From Trebouxia sp. TZW2008 (lineage: Eukaryota; Chlorophyta; Trebouxiophyceae; Trebouxiales; Trebouxiaceae), in the NCBI GenBank assembly GCA_002118135.1, contig BDIU01000312.1, positions 1,012-16,449 on the forward strand: a stretch of 15,438 nucleotides of DNA. Direction: 5' to 3'. Shown here piece by piece: positions 1 through 8,969 of the stretch (the stretch's first letter is position 1; the number at the start of each line of letters is the position of its first letter). The position numbers were made by a program, and so were the translations under genes. The notes under the pieces were generated by a model. The model was not told the DNA's origin. It searched no databases and worked only from the letters and a program-made list of their open reading frames with translations.

Positions 1-1119
1 TGGCGTTGCCTTGCAACTACTGAAGCTGGTGCCAATCCCAGAGGGGCAGTTTCTGCTGCAAAATGCTGCTGCATCAGTGGTGGGACGCATTCTGATCAGT
101 CTTGCCAAGTTCTATGGGTTCAAGACCATCAATGTTGTCAGGCGGCAAGCTCAGAAACAGGAACTGCTCAACTTGGGGTGAGCGCTCTTTCTGCCCTCAT
201 ACTGTGAATGGAAGCCCGTGTGGTTGACATAGTGATCACCACTTACCGTGTGGGAGCCCTTACATGGTGAGTTGGGCTCCTATGTAGGGACCCCATCTTG
301 CCATGTAGGAGCCCCATCTCATCATGACCACCGTTTGAGGTCACGGAGTTTGTAGCGTTGATCATGAGAGCCACTGCTATTTTGCCGCTGTTTGTGTTGG
401 TTCTGTGATGTTTATTGATTGAGCTGCTCAATTTGAGTGGTGAGGTCAATGAGTTCATCTGTTGCGCTTCAACTGTTTCTGAGTACAGAAATGCTTGACG
501 TCGTGACTGCATCTGTTCACATCAAGCTGTCTCCACACACAGTAGTACTAACGCAGTCAGAATGCATTGATGGCTCCTCATTTGCATTGCCGCAACAATG
601 CATTGAACATTTATCAATTTGGTAATTGTCCGTACATTAAGGAACTGCCTTATATGACTCACTTGTCCTTGTGGCAGAACAGATGTAGTCATTGACAGCA
701 GCTTGAGAGACATCCTCAGTTGCGTCATGCAAGTGAACAAGGGCAAGTACTTTTGCGGCATTTGATGCTAGGGTTGGTGAAGCCTTTTCAGCTGGTTTTG
801 TCACTCCTCTTTTGCTGCTTGTAAAGTGAGTATGATCGCATGACTCGCTTGTGCTGGTGGCAGAGCAGATGTGGTGATTGACAGCAGCTCAGAGGACGTC
901 CCTTAGCGCGTCCTGGAAGTGACTGATGGCAAGGGAGCGTACGCAGCATTTGATGCTGTTGGTGGTGAAGCGTCGCAGCAGATGCTGTCAGCTGTGCAAG
1001 TTGAAGGGACCCTGGTTGTGTACGGTGTCTTGTCAGGCTTGACCATGACTACAGGTGTGCCAATTTTCCTCTTCTTGCTGCTGTTGCTGTCGACATTGCT
1101 GTTGCTGTTGCTGTCGACA

Positions 1120-1161
<42 letters not shown>

Positions 1162-2040
1162 TTGTTGTTTCTTGCAAGCGTTCCTTCGTCTTGATGTCAG
1201 AAACTTTTTCTTTCCCCTTGCGCTGCCCTGCCATCCATCTGATTGCTTTTATGCCCTGTTCTCATTGCTGTTCCTTTCCCCTTTGGAGTAGAGGGGTTTA
1301 TCTCTGTGGGCAATAGAGCACTACTGATTGTGTCAAGGTCATTGTGATTTCTTTGTAATTTAGAGCAATCACAATGTTCTGTTGGCCATTTTCATATTGC
1401 ATATATATTGTCGTACAGCAGAGAGACAGCTTGAGTCCATGGGCAGATTCACAAAAAATGTATTTGTGGATGTTCACTTTAAGCACAAGGCAGTATTGAT
1501 TGCTTAATTAAGTGATGCCCAGCATATGTGCACATGCAGGGATTGTGGATGTTTTGTTCAAGCACAAGGTGATCAAGGGCTTCTCGCTGACCAGGTGGTT
1601 TCGCACACACACTGTGGAACAGCAGCAGGCTTTCTGTGCTGAGCTTATGTCCTTACTGGAAAATGGCACCATCAACTTGCCAGCAGGTACAACCCACAGC
1701 AGAAAATGACGCTTGACAATATGAATTGCGCTTGCCTCGTACCTTTTATGTTGACCTCATGTCCCTTGAATGCACAAGCTGCAAAGCATGACCCAACCAC
1801 ATCTATGCCCATGGTCATGGCTTTCAATGATGCATGGGACTCTCTAAATAAAGTCAAAACTCTTGATTCAGCACTGCCACAGCTCAGATCTCTGAACTGC
1901 TTGCATGGATTTGTGCGCTGACAGCTGCAATGTTTTACGTGATGCATGCAGGTCCAGAGTTTACGCTGACAGATCCGTTACCTGCTTACAAGGCGTTGCT
2001 GACTCAACCAGGAGGACTCAAAATCATGTTGAGGGGATGA
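1..2040 (+). CDS. MDR-superfamily oxidoreductase (enoyl-thioester reductase/MECR-like), C-terminal part, 5' end outside window, in-frame stop in exon 2
   Basis: Four exons, with phases that fit at every junction: 1-177, 864-1054, 1540-1686 and 1952-2040 (TGA at 2038-2040), giving about 200 codons. Exon 1 reads PEGQFLLQNAAASVVGR and then INVVRR, the Rossmann nucleotide-binding stretch of medium-chain dehydrogenases. The QNAA..SxVG and VVRR pattern is typical of NADPH-dependent 2-enoyl-thioester reductases, which in mitochondrial fatty acid synthesis reduce trans-2-enoyl chains. Exon 2 has AFDAVGGE and LVVYGVLSG, exon 3 has KVIKGFSLTRW, and exon 4 ends GGLKIMLRG before the stop; all are usual C-terminal landmarks of the family. 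Exon 2 contains TAG at 904-906 (after ..SSEDVP, residue ~73 of the visible part), and no alternative acceptor in the right phase avoids it. The gene is therefore a pseudogene, a null allele, or the base is a sequence error. A general quinone-oxidoreductase-like MDR protein is the alternative assignment. Confidence 0.75.
678..783 (+). repeat. Decayed head copy of MDR exon 2 in its upstream intron
   Basis: The stretch aligns base by base with the start of exon 2 (864 onward), including the flanking intron: both are preceded by a ...CTTGT..TGGTGGCAG-like acceptor and read GATGT-GT-ATTGACAGCAGC. The copy translates as TDVVIDSS and then shifts frame and meets TGA and TAG. The offset to the intact exon is 186 bp. 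The copy ends inside the exon, so it has no second half and no donor. Confidence 0.8.
1075..1170 (+). repeat. CTG/TTG microsatellite
   Basis: A run of alternating CTG and TTG triplets, interrupted twice by GTCGACATT, sits in the intron after MDR exon 2. It begins about 20 bases past the donor at 1055. It produces leucine-, cysteine- or alanine/threonine-rich open frames that are not genes. Confidence 0.9.
1461..1500 (+). repeat. Short decayed head copy of MDR exon 3
   Basis: The bases around GTGGATGTT...AAGCACAAGG at 1466-1491 repeat the start of exon 3 (1545 onward) at an offset of 79 bp. The copy would read VDVHFKHK against VDVLFKHK in the intact exon. It lies in the intron directly before the real acceptor and diverges after about 40 nt. 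Confidence 0.65.
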
Positions 2041-2695
2041 AAGCACTCTGCGTCATATGCTTTACTCCTTGTGCAACCCATTTGGCAGGAACATAGCAAC
2101 TACAAGCACACATCATGCCAAGAGCTGATCATGCCAGTTGTTTTGAAGACTGATCAGAGCCATCATGCAACATTTGCACAAGGGATTGCGATCTAGCTGA
2201 GGATGTTCTGGCAGTAACATGTTTAACAAGACTGGAACAAAGTCTGGTAATATGTGCAAGCCTGGCATACATGCAAGCTTTTTAGCTGTATTTGCTTCTG
2301 TCACTCGGACATTCTATGCAGTAAGTCCTCTCAATGGTCCTTTTGACTGTCAACATGTTATGTGACGGCACTGTTGCCTGATCGCATGCCATACGCACGG
2401 GTGCAATGCTGTTGAATCATATTTGTTCTGCACACAAGACTGGTGATGGGTGTACTCGTCTGCTCACAACCGTTACATGCACAGCACATGCCTGCTCAGG
2501 TCCAACATGACACAGCATCCAGTTGCAGATTGTTTACTTGATCACTCTACAACAAACTTGTGCAAGCAGCACTTCTGGCAGTGACATGTTTCGCAGCTTT
2601 GTAAACGTGTGGGTAGTGAGGAACTCAATCAGTACTTGAGGGCCTCGTTGCGAAGTCTGCACCACAAACAGCAAGATAAACAATCATTTCAATCA
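2041..2695. other. Intergenic region between convergent 3' ends
   Basis: No gene is supported here. The MDR gene ends at 2040 on the plus strand and SPRTN at 2696 on the minus strand, so the stretch should hold both 3' UTRs. The algal-style polyadenylation pentamer TGTAA occurs on plus at 2600-2604 and on minus at 2473-2477 (TTACA on plus). If both are used, the transcripts would overlap tail to tail. A pentamer is weak evidence. A short imperfect direct repeat (CTGGCAG-AACATGTTT type) occurs near 2209 and 2575. Confidence 0.5.
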
Positions 2696-5600
2696 TTACT
2701 GTACTTGATGCACTAAACAGACATCGATGTGGTCATTCATTTCCTGATTGGACGTTCGTTCAGGCCATACATGACGGCATATAGGACAACATGACTGCAG
2801 ACTGCTGCCTCTTGCCCCTTCATCCGTCTGTGACACACATTCAATGCCAGAATTTTCGTCATCAATCAAATCGATTACAGCTGACACATGAGCTCTTTCT
2901 TCATCCTCATCATTCTGCTTGGCACTGCCATCACTGCATGTATCATCAACACTAAGATGAACCCTTTCAGTGCCTGCACCTGCAATTGGCGCATGATTGC
3001 AATCTTCATCGCTTGCAGTGCTTTGGGCAGCACCCTGACTCTGTGTTGCTGTACGTTGCATGGCAGCATTTGCCATGATGTCACGCCTGCTAGCACACTT
3101 AGCAGGATCTTTTGCCTGTGCTGTAGATTGATGACATATCTGCTGATGAGCATCAGCAGTCTCAGTGACTTGTGGCAAGTTTTGGAGGTGCAAGGGGCCC
3201 CCACTGCTGGCCTGTTGGGGTTGTGAGGGGCCCACACTGCTTGCATGTGCCCCTTGCTGCCTAGCACTCACTGCGTCAAGATCATTGGCCCTGCTCTGTG
3301 CACCTGTAAGGTCATGGATGTCTGCTGTGTCAACATCAGCTGCTGCTAAAGCTGCTTTTGTGCCTCTGCCTTTCCTTGTTACCAATCTACTGTTGATCGG
3401 CAGACCATTTGCTGCATCTGCTTCAGAGTCTGCAGCGTCGCCTCTCGTTGAGATGCTGTTGAAGAAGTCTGTGATTGCCGGCACACGCCGGTTATTTCTA
3501 GAAGCGTCTGGATCTGCCACATTGCTGACTCTGGGGCGTTTTGATGGCAAGGCTGTGCCATCAGCAAAAGCGCTCTTGCTTCTTTTGCTAGCGCCCTTCT
3601 TGCCAAACCCTTCTGGCTCTGCAATCTGCACCAACAGCGGTAATGATGACTACAGTGTAAATGAATTGGCATAGGCGCTAGGTCTGTGTGGCCGACATAT
3701 TTGTCTCCGCAGGCCAAGCATGCAAGGTAGTTTGTAGAGTGCGGTTTGCACATATGGAACACAGCAACTCACACATCACAGTGATCTGCACATGAGTTAG
3801 GCTCTCATGCAATTAGCTACAAACTACGCAGATAGGCTTATTGGTTGCATTGCCTCACGTGGACACATGAGCAACAGTGGTCCAGGCTGATCTCAAGAAG
3901 AACACAATAGTGCAAAATCGCAGCTGCTGCTTGCTTGGAGCAACTTTGACAACTGTGTCAATAGTGGTGCAACCCCAAGAAGAGTTTTTGCAATGACCCA
4001 TCAGACTTGCAAATGCATAAGCCAGCATTGCCAAGACTTGCAGCACCTTTGTCCTGGAAAAAAAAAACTCTTCTTGGGGTTGTGGAGGGCCCAAAGTGGA
4101 GGGTCAGAATAGGTAAACCGTGGTGCTCTTTGCGGCTGTGAAGCCAATTGATGAATGTGTGCCTCACAAGACTGTAGCAGCCATATGCTTGCAATCAAAA
4201 GCTGTCTTGACTGTTGCTTTCCTGAAAGTCAGGAAAGCAACGGTCAAGACACTGTTGCATCCTAACCTTCAGTGCTTTGGCAGATGATGCATTGTGTGCT
4301 TCTGAATGGCTGCATAGCACACCTTGTTGTACTGGCCCCCACAAAACCGTTGGTGCATGTGGAAAGCGCATTTGGTGTCTTTGCAATCTAGACCCTTGCC
4401 CTGCCTCCCTCTGCAATCCGCCTCTTGAGGAGGCCTGTTCATGGCACGCTTCACAATATTGCTGCACCTGGGACACTGCAGCAAAACACAGATCGCGGGT
4501 GTTTCTGTGGATGCTGTAACACAGCATATTGGGTATGCATGATATACTTTTAGGTCAAGAAAGGAGACTGGCGTGCTTGACAGCGACACATCACATTAGG
4601 ACCTGCAACAAAGCACAACTAGTGAGTCTACATCTGCGGTCTGTCTCTTGAGGAGGCTGGCTCGTGGCATGCTTCACAATGCTGCAGGAACTGGGACCCT
4701 GCAACACAGCACAATTGGTGCTTCCTAGGGTCATACCCAGTCATGCAGTGATGCAGCATCGAGGGAGTTGGAAAAAAGAATAGCTGGCAAGTCTGCCTCT
4801 GCAATCTGCCTCTTGAGACGGCCACATCATGGCACCCTTCACAATGTTGCTGGAACTGGGACACTGCAACACAGCACAATTGGTGCTTGCTAAGGTCATA
4901 CCCAGCAATGCAGTGATGCAGCATTGAGGGACTTGCAACAAAGAATAGCTGGCGAGTCTGCCTCTGCAATCTGCGTCTTGAGGCGGCCATATCATGGCAT
5001 GCTTCACAATATTCCTGCACCTGGGACACTGCAACACAGCACAACTGATGTGCCTGTCTGTACTTGAGAGAAGCTTGTTGGTAGGATGCTTGGCAGTACT
5101 TGGCACTCATAGGTTTGCAGCAAAGCAGGGATGGTGATAGCATCTCAGCAGACTGCCTTGTGGGGAGGCCAGTTCACGGCGCGCTTCAAACCGTTGCTGC
5201 ACCTTGGACACTGCAACACACCACATTTGGTGTGGCAACAAGCAGCATCAAGGACAGTGCAGGCACGTTGGCAAGCAAATCTTCTTCAGGCTGCTACATG
5301 TCTGCAATCAGCCTGGCAGGCCAGAATGCAAGTGGCAGGGACCAGCTTACTGACTGCAGCAGCTTAATATCACAATGTATGTGACTGACAACAGAGTGGA
5401 CACGGCGGATACTCAAGGAAATGGGAACAGCAGATTAATATCACAATGTATGTGACTGACAACGGAGTGAACACTGTGGATACTCAAGGAAATGGGCGGA
5501 TGCCTTCAGGTTGTCTTCACTCACGCTGAAACTCGATCAAAATGCGCACCTGCCAATGATGAGTTCTGTACTGATCCACCTCCGCATGCATAGAATGGAA

Positions 5601-6287
5601 GACAGTGATGTTATATCCCTTAGGCGGTCTCTGCATTTGCAAAATATAAATGGTTTGTGTTATGCTTGGATGCTTGAGGAAAACAGCAAGGTTTATTGCA
5701 TGTCAGACAAAGCGCTTGTAGAAGGCATATTTTGCTGACAAAGAGCAGGTTGCATCAGAGACTGTGTGATACTGCATGTCTTGCCTGCTGGTCTTGGAAG
5801 GTTGCCCGATTTATAAAGTTCATGCGCTCCTGAAAGCGGGCGCCGTGATCCCCTGTATCTTTGATATTTTGGAGAAACATCCAGGCGTGGATCATCTCAT
5901 GCAGGAGGACCTGTTTCAACTCCAGACTAGGGCGAAACTGTGGAACAGACAAGCATTGTTGAGTTGAATTTTGATATGTCAAGCAGATCGATTTGCTTTT
6001 CAACCTTTAGCAGCGGCTCCGATAGCTTGATACGGCACCCACCACCTCTTTCATACTGACAAATCCCAGCACAGCTGAAACAGCACAAATGGGTTTACGA
6101 TCTTGCTTTACAGCTTGCTTTACGTGTGGAATGCTGACAGGTCCGATCTGACTTACAGCGTCATGCGACTGCTGCTCCACTCGACAGAGCAAGCGCCAAA
6201 GCACTCGTCGAAATACAGCTGATTGTAGTGCAGGAACAGCGCGTGCACGTCGGGAAAGGGGTCAATATCGTCAAAGTCGTCCGTCAT
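2696..6287 (-). CDS. SPRTN: Spartan-type DNA-protein-crosslink protease (SprT domain, PIP-like box, UBZ4 finger), complete six-exon gene
   Basis: Exons in transcript order: 6157-6287, 6005-6074, 5785-5937, 5550-5630, 4323-4475 and 2696-3625, giving 505 aa with all phases consistent. The start is the ATG at 6287 (MTDDFDDIDPFPDVHALF), the only one in frame with the conserved N-terminus. Residues ~38-70 carry RMTLCAGIC...IKLSEPLL. The metalloprotease motif HEMIH is at 80-84, with the third zinc ligand probably His98 in DHGARF. YNITVFHSMHAEVD follows at ~123-136. A CPRC...C....C..H.H...C zinc segment spans 146-190. The last exon has a basic region, a PIP-like ITDFF near 247-251 (the usual leading Gln is absent) and a C-terminal UBZ4 finger with C476, C479, H495 and C499. 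Known family role: replication-coupled cleavage of proteins crosslinked to DNA, recruited by PCNA and ubiquitin in the nucleus. I see no clear SHP (p97-binding) box. Intron 3 appears to be GC-AG. Confidence 0.93.
3970..4082. repeat. 20-bp perfect inverted repeats flanking 73 bp (foldback or MITE-like)
   Basis: The arms 3970-3989 and 4063-4082 are exact reverse complements, with core CCCCAAGAAGAGTTTTT. They bracket 73 bp inside SPRTN intron 5, and the inner edge of the right arm lies in a run of A. The size and terminal repeats would suit a tiny foldback element, but I see no convincing target-site duplication next to the arms. A chance product of local rearrangement is equally possible. Confidence 0.7.
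4203..4251. repeat. Near-perfect hairpin: ~23-bp inverted repeat with a 3-nt loop
   Basis: Left arm 4203-4225 and right arm 4229-4251 are reverse complements with one mismatch (T against G at the middle of the arm, a G-U pair in one RNA sense). Only AAG separates them. The hairpin lies in SPRTN intron 5, about 70 nt past the exon 5 donor, and would form a strong stem in the pre-mRNA. Its function is unknown. Confidence 0.9.
4626..5210 (-). repeat. Four tandem decayed head copies of SPRTN exon 5
   Basis: Heads start (minus strand) at 4698, 4863, 5028 and 5210 and run about 70 nt each. The intact exon 5 starts at 4475. Offsets are 223, 165, 165 and 182 bp. Each copy begins at a TTGCAG-type acceptor and encodes a decayed CPRCxNIVK.AM..PP motif: GPSSCSIVK, CPSSSNIVK, CPRCRNIVK and CPRCSNGLK respectively. 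Each then runs into intron-like DNA in place of the second half of the exon and its donor. The two central 165-bp units are nearly identical between heads as well. None has the downstream zinc ligands, so they cannot replace exon 5. Confidence 0.88.
5360..5496. repeat. 71-bp tandem duplication in SPRTN intron 4
   Basis: Two ~66-bp near-identical copies, 5360-5425 and 5431-5496 (offset 71 bp), share the core TAATATCACAATGTATGTG and the ending ATACTCAAGGAAATGGG. They differ at only a few positions, so the duplication looks fairly recent. They lie in intron 4, upstream in the transcript of the exon-5 head copies. No coding role is seen. Confidence 0.85.
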
Positions 6288-7047
6288 TCGACGAGAAACA
6301 CCGGGTGACCCGACAGCAGCGTTTTAGCCTACACAGATCGAAGCAGGCGTCTTCTGCCTTGCGTGATCGTATGCACAATTGTCTCTCTCTCCCAATCGAG
6401 GCGTGCTTTGCTGACCGCAGCACGGCCATGAGCTCATGCATGCACGTGAACACGCGGTTTGCTCTGAAACCAAAGGCTGCAAATTTGACAACCCAAAGCT
6501 GCCAGTGTGTTTGGGAAACAATGATGGTCATGTAGCTCGCTCATGAGTCTCTGTCTGACCGAAAATGGAATTATATAAACCCATACATCCAGATAGATTA
6601 AAGTACCTCCTGTGTATTACTAAAATGCCATTGAGCGTTGCTGAATGGATTCAGGCGAATAAAGACGTTTTGACTCCAAACAAAATGTGACAACTGCAAG
6701 CACTTTATTAAGGGGCCCTGCCTTGAGCAGGCAGCAACAGCTCCTGACTGGACAAACTGCACTTTGATGAATCGACTAGAACTCATAACTTCACAAGTGT
6801 ACCACATTGACAAGCAGTCACCAACTTTAAGCCTACATGTTGGTTGACTTGTGCACAACACTTCCGCAAAGAACACTGGTATACATGAGAGTGCTTGCTG
6901 CAGTGCCTGATGACTGCAATCATAGCATTATGTAAGAAGACCTGACAATGACCAGGAACAGTTGTGCTCAGCTGATGAGACAGACAAGCCGAAAACAAAT
7001 ATCACATCCTGGTCATTTCAGCAATACAAATAGCTGTTGACTCCTAG
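6288..7047. other. Intergenic region: SPRTN promoter side and TTM 3' flank
   Basis: No gene is supported. The two flanking genes run head to tail on the minus strand. The stretch should hold the TTM-like gene's 3' UTR (right part) and the SPRTN promoter and 5' UTR (left part). An AATAAA-like hexamer on the minus strand at 6704-6709 is a possible 3'-end signal. Nothing else stands out. Confidence 0.5.
6571..6578 (-). promoter_or_regulatory. Candidate TATA box for SPRTN
   Basis: The palindrome TTATATAA lies about 285 bp before the SPRTN ATG at 6287. It is the best TATA-like element in the gap. Position alone supports it, and the 5' UTR length is unknown. Confidence 0.3.
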
Positions 7048-8906
7048 CTACACAATAAACCTAGTTACCACTACGCCCAACAGCATACACAGCACACTCA
7101 AAGCAGCTAAACTAAAGCTTGGCCAAGCACTGTTGACACTTGCAGGCACCACATGCTGACTGACAGCAAGAACTTTGACCAAAGCTTGCATCTCATTGGC
7201 TAGCTGTTGATGTGTTGCTGTCAAGGCCTGTATCTGCTCTACCAATGCAGCTGTGCTGTTAAGAGGAGCATTCATTTCAGTATGCTTCCTGAGCACCTCC
7301 TGAGACAGTCGCGTTTGCGAAGGTGCCTGCAACGCCATTTCAAGTATTGACACTCGAAGAAAGAGAGGAGAGCCTCTTGTGGGACAGCGGTATTGTACGC
7401 TTTTTGAGCAAGTTGTTCATAAGGCAGCCAGATAGCATTGCAGGCAATAATGCTTGTGAGGTACAGTCTTTCATCATGACACGACAGAAATGTGCGCAGT
7501 TCTGGCTTGCAAAATTGAGTTCACACCCGAGTGTTGAACCTCAAGTGTTAGTGCCTTGAATGTTGCTGCAATCACCGCTATGCAGTCCGTGATTGTACTG
7601 CATTGCAGTTGGTGGCATGCCATTTGCTTGCAACAGCAAAGCTAAACCAAGATTGTCTTGTTCTTGTGAACTGCCTTCGTTTCCCATGGAATGCTGGCAG
7701 GCAATTGTAGCAGGTGTGTCTCCTGGGCAGCTCTGTTGAGCTGCAGCTATGCAAATAAAGCATCCATTGCAACAATGATCTAGTGACATGCCCTTTGCTT
7801 GTAGTGATGTACATCAGGGAAAACAGCTTTGTTTGCTGAAATACCTTGGTCTCCCATGGAATGCTGGGAGGCAATTGTAGCTGGTGAGTATCCATATGCA
7901 AGCTCTGTTGAGCATGTTGCTCTGGAATTTGACCACTCAAGGCTTTGCTCATGCCGCCATTGAGCACAGGTGCAGCGGAGTCACTAACTGACTCCTGCAT
8001 GGGGCTTGGCGTAAACGGCAACCCCTGGCAAGAAACTCCTGCAAAAGGGTTTAGATCATCCAGAGAGCTTGATGCCAAGTGGGTGCCTCCATTAGTCATC
8101 TGGTGGATCTTGTCCGAGCTTTGGCGCATTTGCTGACTCAGGAGGGAGCGCTCTGTGGAGCCGACCCGAGATGGTCCGCCTGAAAGACGGTCTTCTGAAG
8201 TGCTTCGCCTCCTTATGGGGACGTTTACAGGCTGTGATGACGGTACTGCACAACACCAAGCGCAATCACAGCCCACAAAAGCATAAGCTGTGTTGTGCCC
8301 TACGCTGCAGGATTGTTTGTCTGAGTGCAGAAAAGAGAAAGCGTGCATTGTGCTTTTCAGCCTGCTCATTGCAATCTGCAGACAAGCTGTAATGACAAGC
8401 ATGTATGACAATGAGACAACACAGAATCAGAAAGCGCGCCAAGGCAACTGTTCAAGATCAGTTGATCTGTTGGCATGGACGTACACTAAAGCTCAACAAA
8501 TGCTGTTAACAATGCTGAAGAAATTGATGTCTTTTGGACGTGACAAGTCAGCAGAACAGTGTATCATCACACACTTCACTCCATACGGAACGAATGATAT
8601 TTGCAAGTGTGAATACTGACATGTTTTGCACAGGATGAGGTACGCAATGCATTGGCGCCAATATGTGATACACATTATGCAAGTGTTTTGATCTATCAAT
8701 ACGAAACGCGAGAGTATGCTGGTCAACTGCAGCAGGACACAGTTCACATACAACGCTCACCTGCAAAGCCTGTGAAAGTTTGCTCATTAGCAGCTTGGCC
8801 ACAAGATCCTGCTAAGCCACCGTTCATGCAATGTGAAGACACCTCATCTTGCCCAGGTGAAGATTCTGCAAGACAATAATAACAATAATAACAATAATAA
8901 TAATAT

Positions 8907-8969
<63 letters not shown>

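Noticed and set aside
243..330. Cluster of GGGCTCC/TGTAGGAGCCC inverted and direct motifs in MDR intron 1
   Set aside because: The arms match only imperfectly (at least two mismatches in 13) and no clear unit could be delimited.
919..1291. Leucine-, cysteine- and alanine/threonine-rich frames
   Set aside because: They read through the CTG/TTG microsatellite in the MDR intron. Only the first part, up to 1054, is true exon.
3165..3674. 169-aa plus-strand open frame
   Set aside because: It is antisense to the SPRTN last exon, which has clear UBZ4 and PIP-like motifs on the minus strand.
4626..5210. Mutually exclusive alternative exons in SPRTN
   Set aside because: The copies contain only exon heads and lack the second half, the downstream zinc ligands and a donor, so they cannot substitute for exon 5. 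The same holds for the TTM exon 7 and 10 arrays.
5360..5500. Plus-strand frame with NIT...VTDN reading, resembling the SPRTN YNIT motif
   Set aside because: It is on the opposite strand to the gene and arises from a 71-bp tandem repeat. The real YNIT exon is 5550-5630 on minus.
6271..6535. Open frames of 76-86 aa on both strands upstream of SPRTN
   Set aside because: They show no recognisable family, they overlap each other in opposite senses, and one runs into the SPRTN start in a different frame.
7541..7789. Extra TTM exon encoding SSQEQDNLGLALLLQ...
   Set aside because: Exon 13 and the final exon join in phase 0 without it, and its 5' part is the decayed duplicate of the exon 13 tail. 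cDNA could change this.
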